64,000 nt of DNA from Phytophthora hibernalis (Eukaryota; Oomycota; Peronosporomycetes; Peronosporales; Peronosporaceae). The stretch spans positions 32,410 through 96,409 of the forward strand of contig JAAKBF010000152.1 in assembly GCA_012656075.1 (NCBI GenBank), read 5' to 3'. The notes below the pieces were generated by a model. It was not told the DNA's origin, ran no database searches, and saw only the letters and a program-made list of their open reading frames with translations. This document shows positions 1 to 10,471 of the stretch, piece after piece (the stretch's first letter is position 1; the number at the start of each line of letters is the position of its first letter). Both the position numbers and the translations under genes were made by a program.

Positions 1-56
1 GCAAGCAGTACCTTGCTGAAGGTTCGGTGAAGGTCAATGTAGCACTAGCTGAGGTA

Positions 57-86
57 CAGAGAACCCTGGCCAACTTAATACCTCTG
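57..86 (+). repeat. Tigger/pogo-like terminal repeat end
   Basis: A CAGAGAACCCTGG end preceded by TA recurs at 40,533, at 39,724 and in inverted form near 14,400. It resembles the ends of Tigger/pogo elements. The copy at 39,724 lies beside a DDE_1 transposase relic, which supports that reading. The family assignment is inferred. Confidence 0.4.
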
Positions 87-471
87 TTGTCTAATATCCT
101 GGTGTACTTAATCACTTATCGATCCACCGACTCGGTATTCAGGCTTAACTATGGCGCTTAATTAATACTTGTCAAATTAATGCTCGATGGGGATTTTTCA
201 ATACATTTGTTAATGAAAAGCATCCACTATCATACTTGTTCAGCGCCAAATATTGCATACTAAAAGGCTTCGGGTCGATGTCCGCGCACACGCCGCTCCC
301 TGCTCCTCACGTTGCTGTTTCCGCAGCCGCTCCTGCGGCGCGTTTATTAGCAGCCGTGCATTATATCCTGTGTTGTAGATATTAGCAATGGTCTTTATCG
401 ACTGGGTTCATCTATAGTGATACCTTGACACATTTTAAACCCCGTTACAGTAGGTACTGGCCATAAGGATA

Positions 472-1480
472 CCGTATAACCTGTGTAGTACAGACAACGA
501 CGGTGAAATCCGTACCCCACTGAACTGTATCCGCCATACAAAAGTAAACGGGGCATCTCGACAAAAAAATCCGTACCCATCAGTGATTCGCTATTTGTGA
601 TTGGTGAAAAACATTTTTATCCTATACTTGGACTTCAGGATATCTTGGAATTGCCTTTTCAAAGCTACGCACAACACAGTGCTCTGTGATGCCTTCCCAT
701 GCTGTAATGGTGCGCTTGATCGCGCCAAGTCTCTTTGCTGCGCGGTGCGTGTACCATTAATATTTTCTGATAGCCATACGCCTGTCAGCTTCTTCTTGAG
801 TGGACCCATAACTCCAACATCAAGAGGCTGACAGACAGACGTGCTGTTTGGCGGAACAGGGCACACTAGTGCTGAGGTAGCCTCCGCTACCACATTCTGT
901 CCTCCTTCCGATACATGGGAATCGAAGTTATCGAGAAGGAGGACAGAGGGAGAATCTATTTCAAATTTAAGCAAACTTTCAATATAAAACTCCCAAACAG
1001 TTGCGTCCATCCAGCCATGTTCTTGGACTGTATAAACATGTCCATCTGGATATGTTGGCAACTCATTTGTCTCCACAGTGCCGCCAGGTATTCCTCGCAG
1101 AATGAAGAGTATTGGCAGTTTTTCCTAAATCAAATAACGTTACTTAGTTTCAGTATACAGTAAATTAAATGTAAAATAAATGAACGTACCGTCAGCCCGA
1201 ATGGTGAGCACAGCTGTGAGTCTTCCGGAATTCTTCTGCATATGCTTGACTTTTGCTGATCCACGCCTCCCCTTGAGGGCCCATATTTTGTGGGGTGGAG
1301 TGTCGAAATAAATGGCCGTTTCGTCGACGTTGTAGATAGCACTATCCGGAAAATGGCTGTATTCGCTCCAAAACTTGATTGCAAATTCTAAATGCGTCTG
1401 CTGTAGTACAGCTTCGTTTTTCTTCGAATGTTGTGGCTGCGTTGAAAACCCATGCCTAAACACCATATTATAAAAACAAA
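472..1480 (-). mobile_element. Truncated pogo-like element, copy A
   Basis: The outer end, next to a TA at 470-471, carries the same 49-bp terminal repeat as the complete element at 10,453-14,001. The inner end is cut at about 1,480, so the N-terminal half of the transposase and the other terminal repeat are missing. Flanking bases 1-470 also match the flanks of the other two copies, so the copies spread by segmental duplication rather than by separate transpositions. Confidence 0.85.
591..1480 (-). pseudogene. pogo/Tigger DDE transposase, C-terminal part (copy A)
   Basis: This is the catalytic half of a DDE_1 (pogo/Tigger) transposase. The three acidic motifs are visible: YNVDET near the upstream end, LLLDNFDSH in the middle and QPLDVG downstream. 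A GT-AG intron of about 65 bp (roughly 1,136-1,200) separates the first aspartate region from the rest. The A-run just after the acceptor has 5 As here, 6 in copy B and 7 in copy C; only 7 keeps the frame across the junction, so this copy is frameshifted. The DNA-binding N-terminus is absent because of truncation at about 1,480. It is a dead relic. Confidence 0.85.
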
Positions 1481-1506
1481 TATCATTTTGAGCCAGTTTC
1501 AATTAG

Positions 1507-1685
1507 TACAGCGTTCGTATATTTGGGCCACCTGCCAAAACGGTTTTTGTATGTGAGTATTAGCCCATAACGACTGATGATTACCGTGTTCCACACAACA
1601 TGTCTAAAGCACACTTCTCAACTCCATCTAGAGGCTGAGTTATTAGCAAAAGTAGGGGTGTTCGTATACTTTTGGCCCGGAGTGT
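1507..1685. mobile_element. Possible Tc1/mariner-type MITE or terminal remnant
   Basis: The segment starts at a TA and ends at a TA. It contains two related ends, GTTCGTATA followed by TTTGGGCC near 1,512 and GTTCGTATACTTTTGGCCC near 1,660. Both read in the same direction, so it is not a clean inverted-repeat element; it could be two stacked ends. The same block is at about 41,970-42,150. It has no coding capacity. Confidence 0.35.
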
Positions 1686-2617
1686 ATTGTGCTTTGCATG
1701 GACTTTGTCTTGCCTTTTAGTGCACTAATTCCACCTCACCCCCTGCACTAACTCGTGCATGATTACGTACAAATCGTGAAGAATTTTGATTGGTGATTTC
1801 AACAACTGGGTTTCGTACACGCGTGGGGCCAGTTAGTCTGCTCCCTCACGCAGACGCCGCGTTCCTTAGAACCGCCGTTCGATCGGCCGACTCGCCTCCA
1901 TCACCAGGGGATACTCGACTTCGTGGACAACTCGTAGAAGGACGGGAAGATGCTGTTTGCGTCCCTGCAGGGGCATGTCGCCGTCGTCGCGCTTAGAAGC
2001 CACTCAGTGAGTCGCTCATTCTCTACTATAACCACCCGACCGACTTCTTCGTTAACAAGCTCGAGGTGCCGTGTCACATCAACCAGCCCGTGAACCCTGA
2101 ACTAGCAGTTGGGCCGACCGGACTCGAAGATTGGCCAAGTGCACCACGAAATGAAGCGAGTGGGGATCCAGGCCAACCAAATTGCAGGGAGGAAGACTGG
2201 CAGGTTCTTACCCAATGTCGACGGAGAGGCGCTGCTCAGGTGAGTGAAGCCTGTACTGTATTGTTTACACTTTAATAACCGATGTACTAACGTACACCTA
2301 CTTCGCACACATCTTGTATTAATAGGTGGGCGTGGACTAAATGCGCTGAGATGACATGAACAAGAACGAGAAGCACTAGCCTCAGATGACCAACGTGCTG
2401 ACCTCCTACTGGCTGGCACAGTAGCACGACATTAGCCTCCTCAACATAGACGCCCACGTGAACAAGACGCGAGGTTGCAAAGCGGACTACCAACGGTAAG
2501 TTGAAAAAATAAATCTGGAATGAGATTGAGCTAAACATAAATTTGTCGATTTGATCTTATGATACTTGAGCGAGTGAAGACCATTGTAGATAGTAGATCC
2601 ACTCGGGATTATACCTG
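1686..2617. other. Unresolved interval with short degenerate ORFs
   Basis: There is no recognisable gene here. Short plus-strand frames (1,790-1,996 and 2,066-2,275) show locally protein-like composition but no motif I can name. The second copy (about 42,150-43,067) has the same frames with small indels. This may be a decayed 5' region of an older element. An in-frame TAG lies eight codons before the ATG at 2,618, so the interval is not an extension of the next gene. Confidence 0.3.
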
Positions 2618-3517
2618 ATGGAGAGCGAATCTACCTCACGCGCCAACACAGTGCAACACATTTTTGGGGACGAAGAGGTCAAAGTAACGCTGACCATCAA
2701 ATTGGGCGAGGCATTACATGACGTCCGAGCAGTCCACAAGCAGCCACATTCAGTGAGTTTGCAATCTACAGAAGGCTACGCCGTCTTACATGCAAAAGTG
2801 GACGCGATCGTAAGTGCTCAAGAAGGAATTTCGTGGTCCGAGAAGGATATTTACCTCAAACCAGGTACCAACACGAAACAAAGGGAGTTCATCAAGCTCA
2901 CTGCTGAATCATTCGCTGCCCAAGTTATGCAATCCTGGCGGAATGCTCAGCGTAGAAACGTCTCGCTGGCAGATTTCAGTCTAATGGTTTTCGTGTACGC
3001 TGTGAAGGTACTGCTGTCATATTTATCGGAGCTGTGGATTTATACTAATGTTACGCTTTTGCATTATTGATAGATCCACAACTCAATTCGACGGGCAACA
3101 GTTGCACGGGTTAATGAAGCATCGACTCGGATTGTACAGCACTTAGCTGATACTAACCAATCTCCGCTAGCGCCGAACAGTTTGGCTCTACGCTACTTTG
3201 CAACACAACATGCGCGTGAGCCAGATGGAACCCAGCCTACAATCCCGGAGCATGCAACATATCGACAACTCTGCAGTGTTGACGAAGCTCGCTGTGAGAT
3301 GGCGCACGAGCAGCAAGCAGAGCATCGACGGCTGGATCGTCGGTTTAGAACCGTGAGAATACTCATCAACGAAAGTGAGGTAAATATTTCGGTCTCGCTA
3401 GATGATCTCCGAGACATTCTCGGTTTACCTGACTGCGATCTTAGGCGCCCACACAACTCCGACATACCTGTTAATCTACCAGCTCAAAATATGGAGGATG
3501 AAGACCATCAGTTGTAG
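2618..3517 (+). CDS. Conserved two-exon protein of unknown function (copy 1)
   Basis: The predicted protein has 277 residues. Exon 1 is 2,618-3,007, the intron is 3,008-3,073 (AAG|GTACTG to ATAG, 66 bp, phase 0) and exon 2 is 3,074-3,517. The start is the first ATG after an in-frame TAG eight codons upstream. I see no signal peptide, membrane segment or known motif; the middle of the protein (about residues 170-210) is charged and helical-looking. I do not recognise a family. The copy at 43,068-43,967 keeps both exons and the splice sites with only a few amino-acid changes, unlike every neighbour, which suggests recent constraint or simply recent duplication. It lies convergent to the Tc1-like transposase and may have been carried by a transposon. 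Confidence 0.6.
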
Positions 3518-3519
3518 TA

Positions 3520-4530
3520 TTAATTAGTTGGAGTGGAGGCCGCTACATTAATATCTATTGCCAACGAGTCGAGAGCATACCCGCAATGCTTATAAATACC
3601 ACGTGTTCCATCTTTCGTGCGCGTACAAGCGTACATCGCCAAGTCTAATACCTCCTCTGGAGCGAATCCGAACGCCGTGTTTGCATTCTTTTGGATCCAA
3701 CGCTTCAGCAGTGAAAACCCGACTTCAATCGGATTGAGTTGGGGCAATATGGTGGCAGAAAGAAAATTAAAGCACCAACACTGTGCACCGCTTCCTCTAA
3801 TTCCTTGTACATATGGATTTTTGCATTATCCAGTACAAGGATAGAGCGAGGAAGTGGCCACGGATTCAGGAACGGCAAAATTTTGTCGTGGAAGGTCTGG
3901 TAAAATACATGCCGCGTAAATGTTCCTGTTGTGCACCCCACGATAAAAACCGTCCGTTGACATCGCCGCCAGAACGGAGACCCGCTCACCGCGTACAAAA
4001 GGAAGCGTGACGATTGCAGGCGTGTTTCGCTTCGACCATGCGTATCGACGCACACCATCTCTACTATCCTTGGCGGTTTCGTCTAAGAAAATCATTTGCT
4101 CGGGCATGGAGTAGAAAGGCTTCAGCTTGTCGATATAGTCTTGAACCTGATCTGCTTTAGCCTCCCGCGCACGCCGCGTCAGCACTTTCCTGGACAGCCC
4201 CATATCAAACCGAAGGGCTCTGCAAATGGTAGATGTTGACGTCTTGATATTTCCAAACTTGTTACGAAGTGTATCTTGGAGCTCTTCGAGATAAAAGCAC
4301 GGGTGGTCCTCCACGTACTTGATCACGAACGCACAGACCGATGCTGGCCAGCGCGATGCCCGCTTCTCGCGTTGGGCGCCGGTTACCATGCCGAACTTTT
4401 GAACAAAGCGATTCCAACGCTTGATGGAGCGTACCGATGCACCGAGGACATGTGCAATCTGCAACATCTCGATGTTGTAGACGAAAAACAGCACGACTGC
4501 GCGTCAGCGTAGGTCCTTTGAGTACGTCAT
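3520..4530 (-). pseudogene. Tc1/IS630-type DDE transposase (copy 1, broken)
   Basis: The protein has an N-terminal helix-turn-helix region and a DDE_3 (IS630/Tc1) catalytic domain. Visible motifs are FLDET for the first aspartate, VLDNAKIH for the second, and LPPYCPQLNPIE (complete in the 43,970 copy) for the glutamate. There are 34 residues between the second aspartate and the glutamate, the DD34E spacing of Tc1-type enzymes. The start is the ATG at 4,530. Here a tryptophan codon near position 8 reads TGA, and single-base shifts occur near 3,740 and 3,950. The shift near 3,950 is shared with the second copy, so it predates the duplication. No terminal repeats were confidently located. Confidence 0.85.
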
Positions 4531-4812
4531 GCTGCAAGACTTAAACGGAAAATGACACTTTTGAATAGTGCCAAAGCCAGCCGATCTCGTATTCATTGGC
4601 CACGAGCTGCCTTTCTTACCTAGGATTTCTATTAAGATCAGTAATATAACTCGTGCAAGGATTATCTTTATTCGTATTGGTGTACGATTTGTACTTCTCA
4701 TGAGGCACACAAATCGCAGGAGTTGCTATTATAAGTGCCAAAAACTGCAAAGCACAATACATGTAATAGGCACAGTTCTTCGATTAAAAGTATATGTGAC
4801 CACACCATTCAT

Positions 4813-4850
4813 CGCTTAAGTACGATTACAAATTTTTCCTTCTCATTCCA
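4813..4850 (+). promoter_or_regulatory. Putative CRN core promoter (CGCTTAAGTACGA plus CTCATTCCAG)
   Basis: CGCTTAAGTACGA at 4,813-4,825 lies before a pyrimidine-rich CTCATTCCAG block, followed by the ATG at 4,857. The same pair precedes CRN headers at 18,716, 26,995, 45,345, 39,540 (minus) and 54,953 (minus). The CATT-centred block resembles the oomycete initiator element. In this copy about 15 bases between the initiator and the ATG are missing compared with 45,345. Confidence 0.5.
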
Positions 4851-4856
4851 GAAAAG

Positions 4857-7028
4857 ATGGTCAAGCTCTTTTGTGCTGTCGTTGGAGCGACTGGGAGTGC
4901 GTTTCCTGTGGACATCGATGTGGGGAGTCGGTGGGAGACCTGAAGAAGGCGATCAAGGACGAGAGCGAGGACATCACCATTCCTGCGAAGAACCTGCAGC
5001 TCTTCCTGGCGAAGAAGGGAACCGAGTGGCTGAAGACTGAGAGTGAGGACGTGAAGGAGCTGAAGAAGGGCAGGAAAACGGCTACCGTCAAAGCGCTAAC
5101 GAATGAAGACGAAGAGCTACAGGGGAGTCCGGCCTTCAGAAAGTATTGACGGGTATGGAGCAGCCATCCACCGACCAGATTCACGTGCTGGTGGTGGTTC
5201 CGGAGCAAGCACAAGTACAGGAGGGGTTGTGGGAGTCGCATACCAGTGTTCTTGGTCAACGATCTGCGTTGATGAGCGTCGCTCAACAAGATCAACCATT
5301 CCCCAAGAGACCGAAATTCCAGAAATACGTTGCATTCACTGGGCCAGTGACCGAAAGTGACTTCTCCGTCCCTTTGAGCACTATCCCTGCCTTTCAACGG
5401 ATTAAAGAAGGCTTCTCTAGCAGCGACTGCCCACTCTATCTGTTGTATGGTCCGCGTCAATTTGGGAAAACCACAATTGCAAATGGCATCCAGGAATGGC
5501 TGCTTACTAGCCGCTCGGACATCATTTGCGTGTATTTCGAGCTGGGTGCGGTGTTTGCGGCCGACGAGACCAAATTCTGGAATCACTTGGGGATATTGGT
5601 CGACAATGAAAGCGATTGCCGCGATTTCAATTCTTTGATGACTTTAGTTGCAAGGTGCGCAGGTAACGGGAACAAGAAGGTCTGTCTGATCCTGGATGAA
5701 ATGGATTGTCTGTTCTCCAACCCTGATTTGTTGTCCACATTTCTGCAAGTTATTCGAATGTGGAAAGCACAATCGGACAAGTTCTTTCTGGGATTTCTTG
5801 GGGTTGGAACCTACGACTTGGTGAATACCTACCAGGTATTTCGGGGATCTTCAAGCCCTTTCAACGTGTCTCAGTTGATTAAGGTCGAGCCATTTACACA
5901 ATCCCAGATGGCCATGTTTTTCAGCCTGTTCAAGGAACTTTATCGATTTCCATTATCGCTTCAGGAGGGGATCAAGATGTTCTCTGGTGGTGCCCCCGGT
6001 GTGTTGGGGTCACTTGTTAGATTCACGATCGATGAACAAAAATGGGAGCTTGAGCTGGGTCAATGGGAGGAGTGGTTCTTCAGGGATCCCTATTACGCTT
6101 ACTTGCAGATGTTCAATCACACCTATGCTCGTATTCAACAAGATTTACAGAAGTTGAACGACGAAGAGTGGTGGTTACTCAAACAAATACTTGGAAATAA
6201 TGAGGATTTAACGGCCAGGAACACAAATGCTCATCTCTTACTGCGAATGGGAGTTGTGTCCGAGCGGCGAGTTGACATCGGGCAGAGCAGGGTTAAACTT
6301 ATGCTGGTCATCGTCTCTCCGATGATGAAGCGAGTGTGCCTTGAAGCGCTTCCTGCTCGAGAAATTTGTAAAGCTGTGGCTGCTGAGGATCCTGTCCAGC
6401 TCTTATGTGCTGCACTCGCCTATGTGGACCCGAACACCATTGCACATTTGCTCGTACAGAATCGCAGTTCTCCAAGCGAAGCCGTTTTTCATTTCGAAGT
6501 GTATGCAGCGATTCGTGATATTCTCAAGAAGACACACCGAGCGAAACAGGTTTTTCCTGAAGTCAGAACCGCAGATGTCAAAACCAGAGCAGACATTCTT
6601 ATCATCAACGGAGACAAGCTCGCGTACGAGCTGAAGGTAAACCAATTACTTGAAAAAGTGAAATTAACGTGGCGGCGGCACAAGCAAATGGATACAAAAG
6701 ACAGTTCGGCGTTCAACGTATGCTCGTCGTGAACTTTGTTCCAGCTGCGCACAAGTTCGACAACGTTTATCGAGTGGAAACCTGCCCTACTGTTGAAATT
6801 GTTCACGTAAAATTTTCTGGATCGTTCGATGATTTCAACATCTTTTATCTGCCAGAGGAGGATATTCCTCAAGGAGAAAAGGACAAGTACTTTGGAATTT
6901 TGCAGTCTCCGCTATTGAGACAAGTCAAGCGCATCGATGTCAGCTGTCTGACGAGGTTGCTGAGGAAGCCCTCTTTCATCATGGATATTGTTCAGTTTGA
7001 CGATGAGATGGAAAATGTGACGAGGTGA
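4857..7028 (+). pseudogene. Crinkler effector, P-loop NTPase plus PD-(D/E)XK nuclease type (copy 1)
   Basis: CRN proteins are modular oomycete effectors: a ubiquitin-like header for secretion and translocation is followed by a C-terminal module that usually acts in the host nucleus. Here the header has LQLFLAK (about 5,000) and HVLVVVP (about 5,180). The C-terminal part is open from 5,146 to 6,732. It has a Walker A motif GPRQFGKTT (about 5,450), a Walker B motif VCLILDEMD (about 5,685) and a restriction-nuclease-like core RADILIINGDKLAYELK (about 6,585-6,637). This matches the known CRN class with NTPase and REase domains. The header is broken by frameshifts near 4,910-4,930 and 5,128. A further shift near 6,670 moves the last ~115 residues into another frame (6,669-7,028) and is also present at 47,160. 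Header bases about 4,900-4,950 resemble the kinase-CRN header, suggesting gene conversion. Confidence 0.85.
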
Positions 7029-7323
7029 ATCGAATCATGGGAGGATGAGTGTTGGAGTGATGGAGGAACAGGATCGCGTGAAAGCGATTAAACAAGAACT
7101 CTGTCACCAAGTAGGATTGTAGTGCAAATCGAAGTTGCGTTTAAGATCACAATGGGTTGTTTGGTCCCGCGGGCTCCAGTCCCGAAATGCAGCGACGCTA
7201 ACCTTGGTGTCGTTGCAGCCCATCCTTTTCGGAGGCCTTGTACCTCGTCGAGTGCAACTGAATACGACAATGGCGACATGGTACCTGTACAACCGCAGCT
7301 GGTCCCTTCATATGCCACACCGG

Positions 7324-7581
7324 TCACTCACAGTAGTGTGGGCACGAATAGACATCCAAAGCTCGCGAGCATGTCCGACCCTCCTTCAGCTCGAGCGCAG
7401 CAGATCTCGCAGCCACACGTTGTTTCTTGACCAGGAAGAGGTGCAGCTTATCCGTGCCATTCAAACTGATTGTCTTCTTTTCCTTGATCGCCTTCTTCAG
7501 GAGCGCCACCGTCCGAGTTTCGTCGACGTTGATAGTGATCCCGCTCCCTTTTCCGATGATGATACAGTACACGTACACCAT
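7324..7581 (-). pseudogene. Solo CRN header fragment (LHLFLVKK variant)
   Basis: From the ATG at 7,581 (minus) the frame reads like a CRN header: an MVYVYCIIIG start, a lysine-rich LKKAIKEKK helix, then LHLFLVKK in the place of LxLFLAK. It stops at 7,324 with no HVLVVVP motif or effector module. The sequence further downstream on the minus strand (7,088-7,327) is open in another frame but matches nothing I know. Headers of this kind are found only in CRN-type effectors, so the family call is firm. It is a fragment rather than a gene, and it diverges clearly from the other headers here. Confidence 0.75.
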
Positions 7582-9459
7582 ACCATATGTATATCTTTGA
7601 CGCGGCATACCGGTATATGAATTGCGTCGCTGGTGGTGTGTGTCACTGGTGTTGACTGTTGCTGCCGGCAGTTGTAGCAGTAGGTAGAACTCACTCTGAC
7701 GTCAACAAGATGATGAAAGTTGGGGAGTCGCGGTCGATTAAGGCTGGAAAGCAACAACATGATTCACCCCCACGCTTGAGGCACGCCCACGTGCTGGTGG
7801 GTTTCACATGCGGATAAGATGCGGCGTTTGAAGTGAGATTGCCCATGTCCGGGATACTGGAGCTTGTCGTGGCTGTTAGTTAACCAAAGCTTCCATTCTC
7901 TCCCCTGGTAGCAACACTTGTTCCAGGATTGGAGCATACCTGCCTGCTAGTACATACTGTGCGTCTCGGGTCCGCGTACGTGCTCCATACCGTGTACGTG
8001 ATGTTCTCCTCTTCCATGATTTTGATCTGAAAGACCCCGCGCGACCGTCGGATTCCTTGACGGTGTAGTTTACACCATCAGGCATTTCCAATGCCGTCCA
8101 CATGTGATCGCGACCGGCCGAGAAATTCCGACCGGGGACATTAAATTCGTCGCTCATAACGAGGTCTCACGTCGCTCCGCGCGATGAAGTGGTGGTGTGC
8201 GCGGATTCTGGAGTGTCCGAGTCGATCCACGGACTGAGTCCCGAGCGAGACGAGTGAAGTGAATCCGCACGTTCGGCCGTCGTGGTCCTCGCGACGAACG
8301 CGAACGCCGCGGCCAAATTTTGGTCGAGGTTCACTGGACACATCGAGCAACATTTCGATGGCAGAGCCGATGGTTCTTGTCATTGCGCACTGTGAATCAA
8401 CAACAGCATCAAGTTGAAGAGGGATCACAGGTTTTTGTTGGGGCCCAATGGCAACGAGGTGCATATGCACTCGTCTAGGAATTTGCGAAGGCACTTGCGC
8501 TAAGTTTAGGGGGACACAATTGTTTCAAACGAACTCGCACCCCATGGTCGATAGGACGATCGTCATCACCGAAAATCACACCGTTTGGAATACAGGTTAG
8601 CACTAATACATGTCGTCGCGAACTCCACCAAAGACTTTTTGATGGCTACATGAGTTACCTTTTGACATCACGTGAAGAGCTCACAACAATCGTGGACGCT
8701 CGATTCGCAAGGAAACGTCATAGTCATTGCACTGCGAATGGAATCCCCATCACTGTCGCCGTTGTTTGGACACGTCAGCACCACAATGGAAGAGCGATCG
8801 CACCCGCCGAAGCCACGATTTGCGCATGGATATCAGCAACCGCAAGTACGAGCTGTGGCATCGTACTGGGAGCGATTCATATTTCCAGCACTGCCGGAAT
8901 GGACCAACTCCTAAGACTTCACGTCGTCGACGCGGCCTCGCGAATGCTTTCACGATGCCATCCGAAGCAGTTAACGGCACCTCCGATTTCACGACGACGG
9001 CACCTGGTGGATCTGCTGCAGAACCCTGCGCAATCGAACACTGCTGGACTTGTCGTGTTTGAGAGAGTTCTCGCCGTTCCGATCAAAGCCAATGACTGAG
9101 CGGAACCTTTCACAGTTATCCATCAGCTCCGCTTACAACATGCACACGGAGCAGCTTCACCTCCAGCGACTTGGACCCTCCAAAACCACTCAAAATGCCA
9201 CGAAGGACAGCGATGATCGTCGGCCATCGCCTGTAGAGAAAAGAGCACCGAACTTGTTGGTCTTCGCTCTCGAATCGCACATGCCCATCGGAAGCTTATG
9301 TTCGCACCCATAAGCAAAGGTGATGACTTGAGGCAAACGCCTAGTACGTTCACTGCATTCCCACCACCAGGCAAAATCTGTCCCCGGTCTCGGCAGAAGC
9401 AACACCACAAACCGAAGTCTCGACCACCGCAACGCCCACGAACGGAACCAACTTCGACG
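7582..9459. other. Unresolved interval, several weak ORFs on both strands
   Basis: No gene could be named. Minus-strand frames at 7,876-8,157 and 8,141-8,494 form a possible degenerate coding stretch with one frame change. Plus-strand frames at 8,650-9,099 and 9,050-9,313 may be the decayed N-terminal region of the EF-hand pseudogene that follows, since the frame open at 9,298 runs into it. GC content is higher than in the transposon segments, which fits old coding sequence. Confidence 0.25.
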
Positions 9460-10029
9460 ATGCTGTCTGTGGCGGAGCAGCACGGGTTTCTCCAGGAACT
9501 GGATCTAGCTGCACTGATGACTGCGACGGGCTATTCACGAGCTGATTGTTCGCGCGGTGGGATCGCCATAAAGCGCCTTGCTCCATGGCGAAGAACTCTC
9601 ATGGTGTCGACAAGGAGACACTACGCCACGGCGTACCTCAGTTGTCGGTGGAAGACCAGTTCTTCGTTGACCGTGCCTTCGACGTTCTGGACTCTGACAG
9701 CTCTGGGGCACTGGATTGGCCCGAGTTTATCGCAGCACTGTGCGCTGACGCTTCTCGCCGTATAAACTTCCTCTTCCACGCGTATGGTCAAAAGGATAGC
9801 ACAGTGGAAATGACTTGGTTTCAGTATTGACGAAGCTGAACATGAAAAGGGCAACTTTAGTGCCGGTACGGCAACCTTTATTACCTCGATGCATCTCTTC
9901 TTCATCGACAAAACGATTTTCTCAAGATATTTCGCTGGCGTATGCCTCCATAGGAGCTTGCTCGCTCGAATTAGGTCCTCCTTCATCAAATACTGCCTGC
10001 CACCTGCATACATCTTGCAAGCTAAATAG
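9460..10029 (+). pseudogene. EF-hand calcium-binding protein, degraded
   Basis: A canonical EF-hand loop DSDSSGALDWPE (about 9,690-9,725) has acidic or oxygen-bearing residues at loop positions 1, 3, 5, 9 and 12. It is preceded by a helix ending FFVDRAFDVL and followed by an EFIAAL helix. Upstream, LQELDLAALMTATGYSRAD looks like the start of a calcineurin-B-like or related EF-hand protein, but it lies in another frame (shift near 9,545). A further shift near 9,830 precedes a final open segment ending at the TAG at 10,027. At least two frameshifts make this a pseudogene. The host gene would be a cellular calcium sensor; the exact family is not determined. Confidence 0.6.
9785..9828 (+). repeat. 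Inverted repeat arm 1 inside EF-hand pseudogene
   Basis: These 44 bases return in reverse orientation at 10,279-10,321 with about three differences. The second arm has no other EF-hand sequence around it, so it is a short inverted duplication rather than a second gene copy. Confidence 0.8.
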
Positions 10030-10452
10030 TCCCCGTGTTTACTATAGTATTACCGTAGGATTCCAGTAGGAAGGCGAGTCTCGTATCGAAGGCAGCCCTC
10101 GAGCACGTTACTGCGGTGGTTTTCAACTTGCACCCGATCCCTGTCCAGCTATAGCACTCTCTCGAGCCCAGTACGCGGCACCGGAAGCCCTAAGGCGCGC
10201 GTGGTGTCGTCGGCCGTCGCTGCAAGATGCAAGGTGACTATGGAAGCGCTTCCCGATAATGTAGCCCTTTAGTCATCCATACTGAAACCAAGTCATTTAC
10301 ACTGTGATATCCTTTTGACCAAGGCCCAGACCCTCGTATTAAAAGTCTTTCAATATTGCTCGGATCGTCACCAAAAATTACAGACTATATCCACTCGAAA
10401 AGCACAACTCGCACGATTGGCCAAAATAATCACGGATTGATGGGGTGTGCTA
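10030..10452. other. Intergenic, includes inverted repeat arm 2 (10,279-10,321)
   Basis: Nothing recognisable apart from the inverted arm that pairs with 9,785-9,828. The segment ends at the TA (10,451-10,452) that flanks the pogo element. Confidence 0.5.
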
Positions 10453-10471
10453 CCGTATAACCTGTGTAGTA

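Larger units (their letters stand above)
1..6777 (+). repeat. Segmental duplication S1, copy 1
   Basis: This block is repeated in the same orientation at 40,477-47,271 with only scattered substitutions and small indels. It holds a truncated pogo element, a two-exon gene of unknown function, a Tc1/IS630 transposase relic and an NTPase/nuclease-type CRN. The homology ends at 6,777 inside the CRN 3' region; after that point the second copy runs into a different CRN tail. The left edge lies outside the window, because position 1 already matches 40,477 and the second copy has its own sequence further left. Confidence 0.93.

Noticed and set aside
395..831. Short frames in the pogo terminal repeat and 3' region
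   Set aside because: They lie in terminal repeats or antisense to the transposase and recur only because the element is duplicated.
1790..2275. Gene upstream of the two-exon unknown gene
   Set aside because: Frames are short, differ between the two copies through indels, and have no motif or convincing start.
4861..5586. 241-codon minus-strand frame over the CRN
   Set aside because: It is a shadow of the NTPase-type CRN, which has clear motifs on the plus strand.
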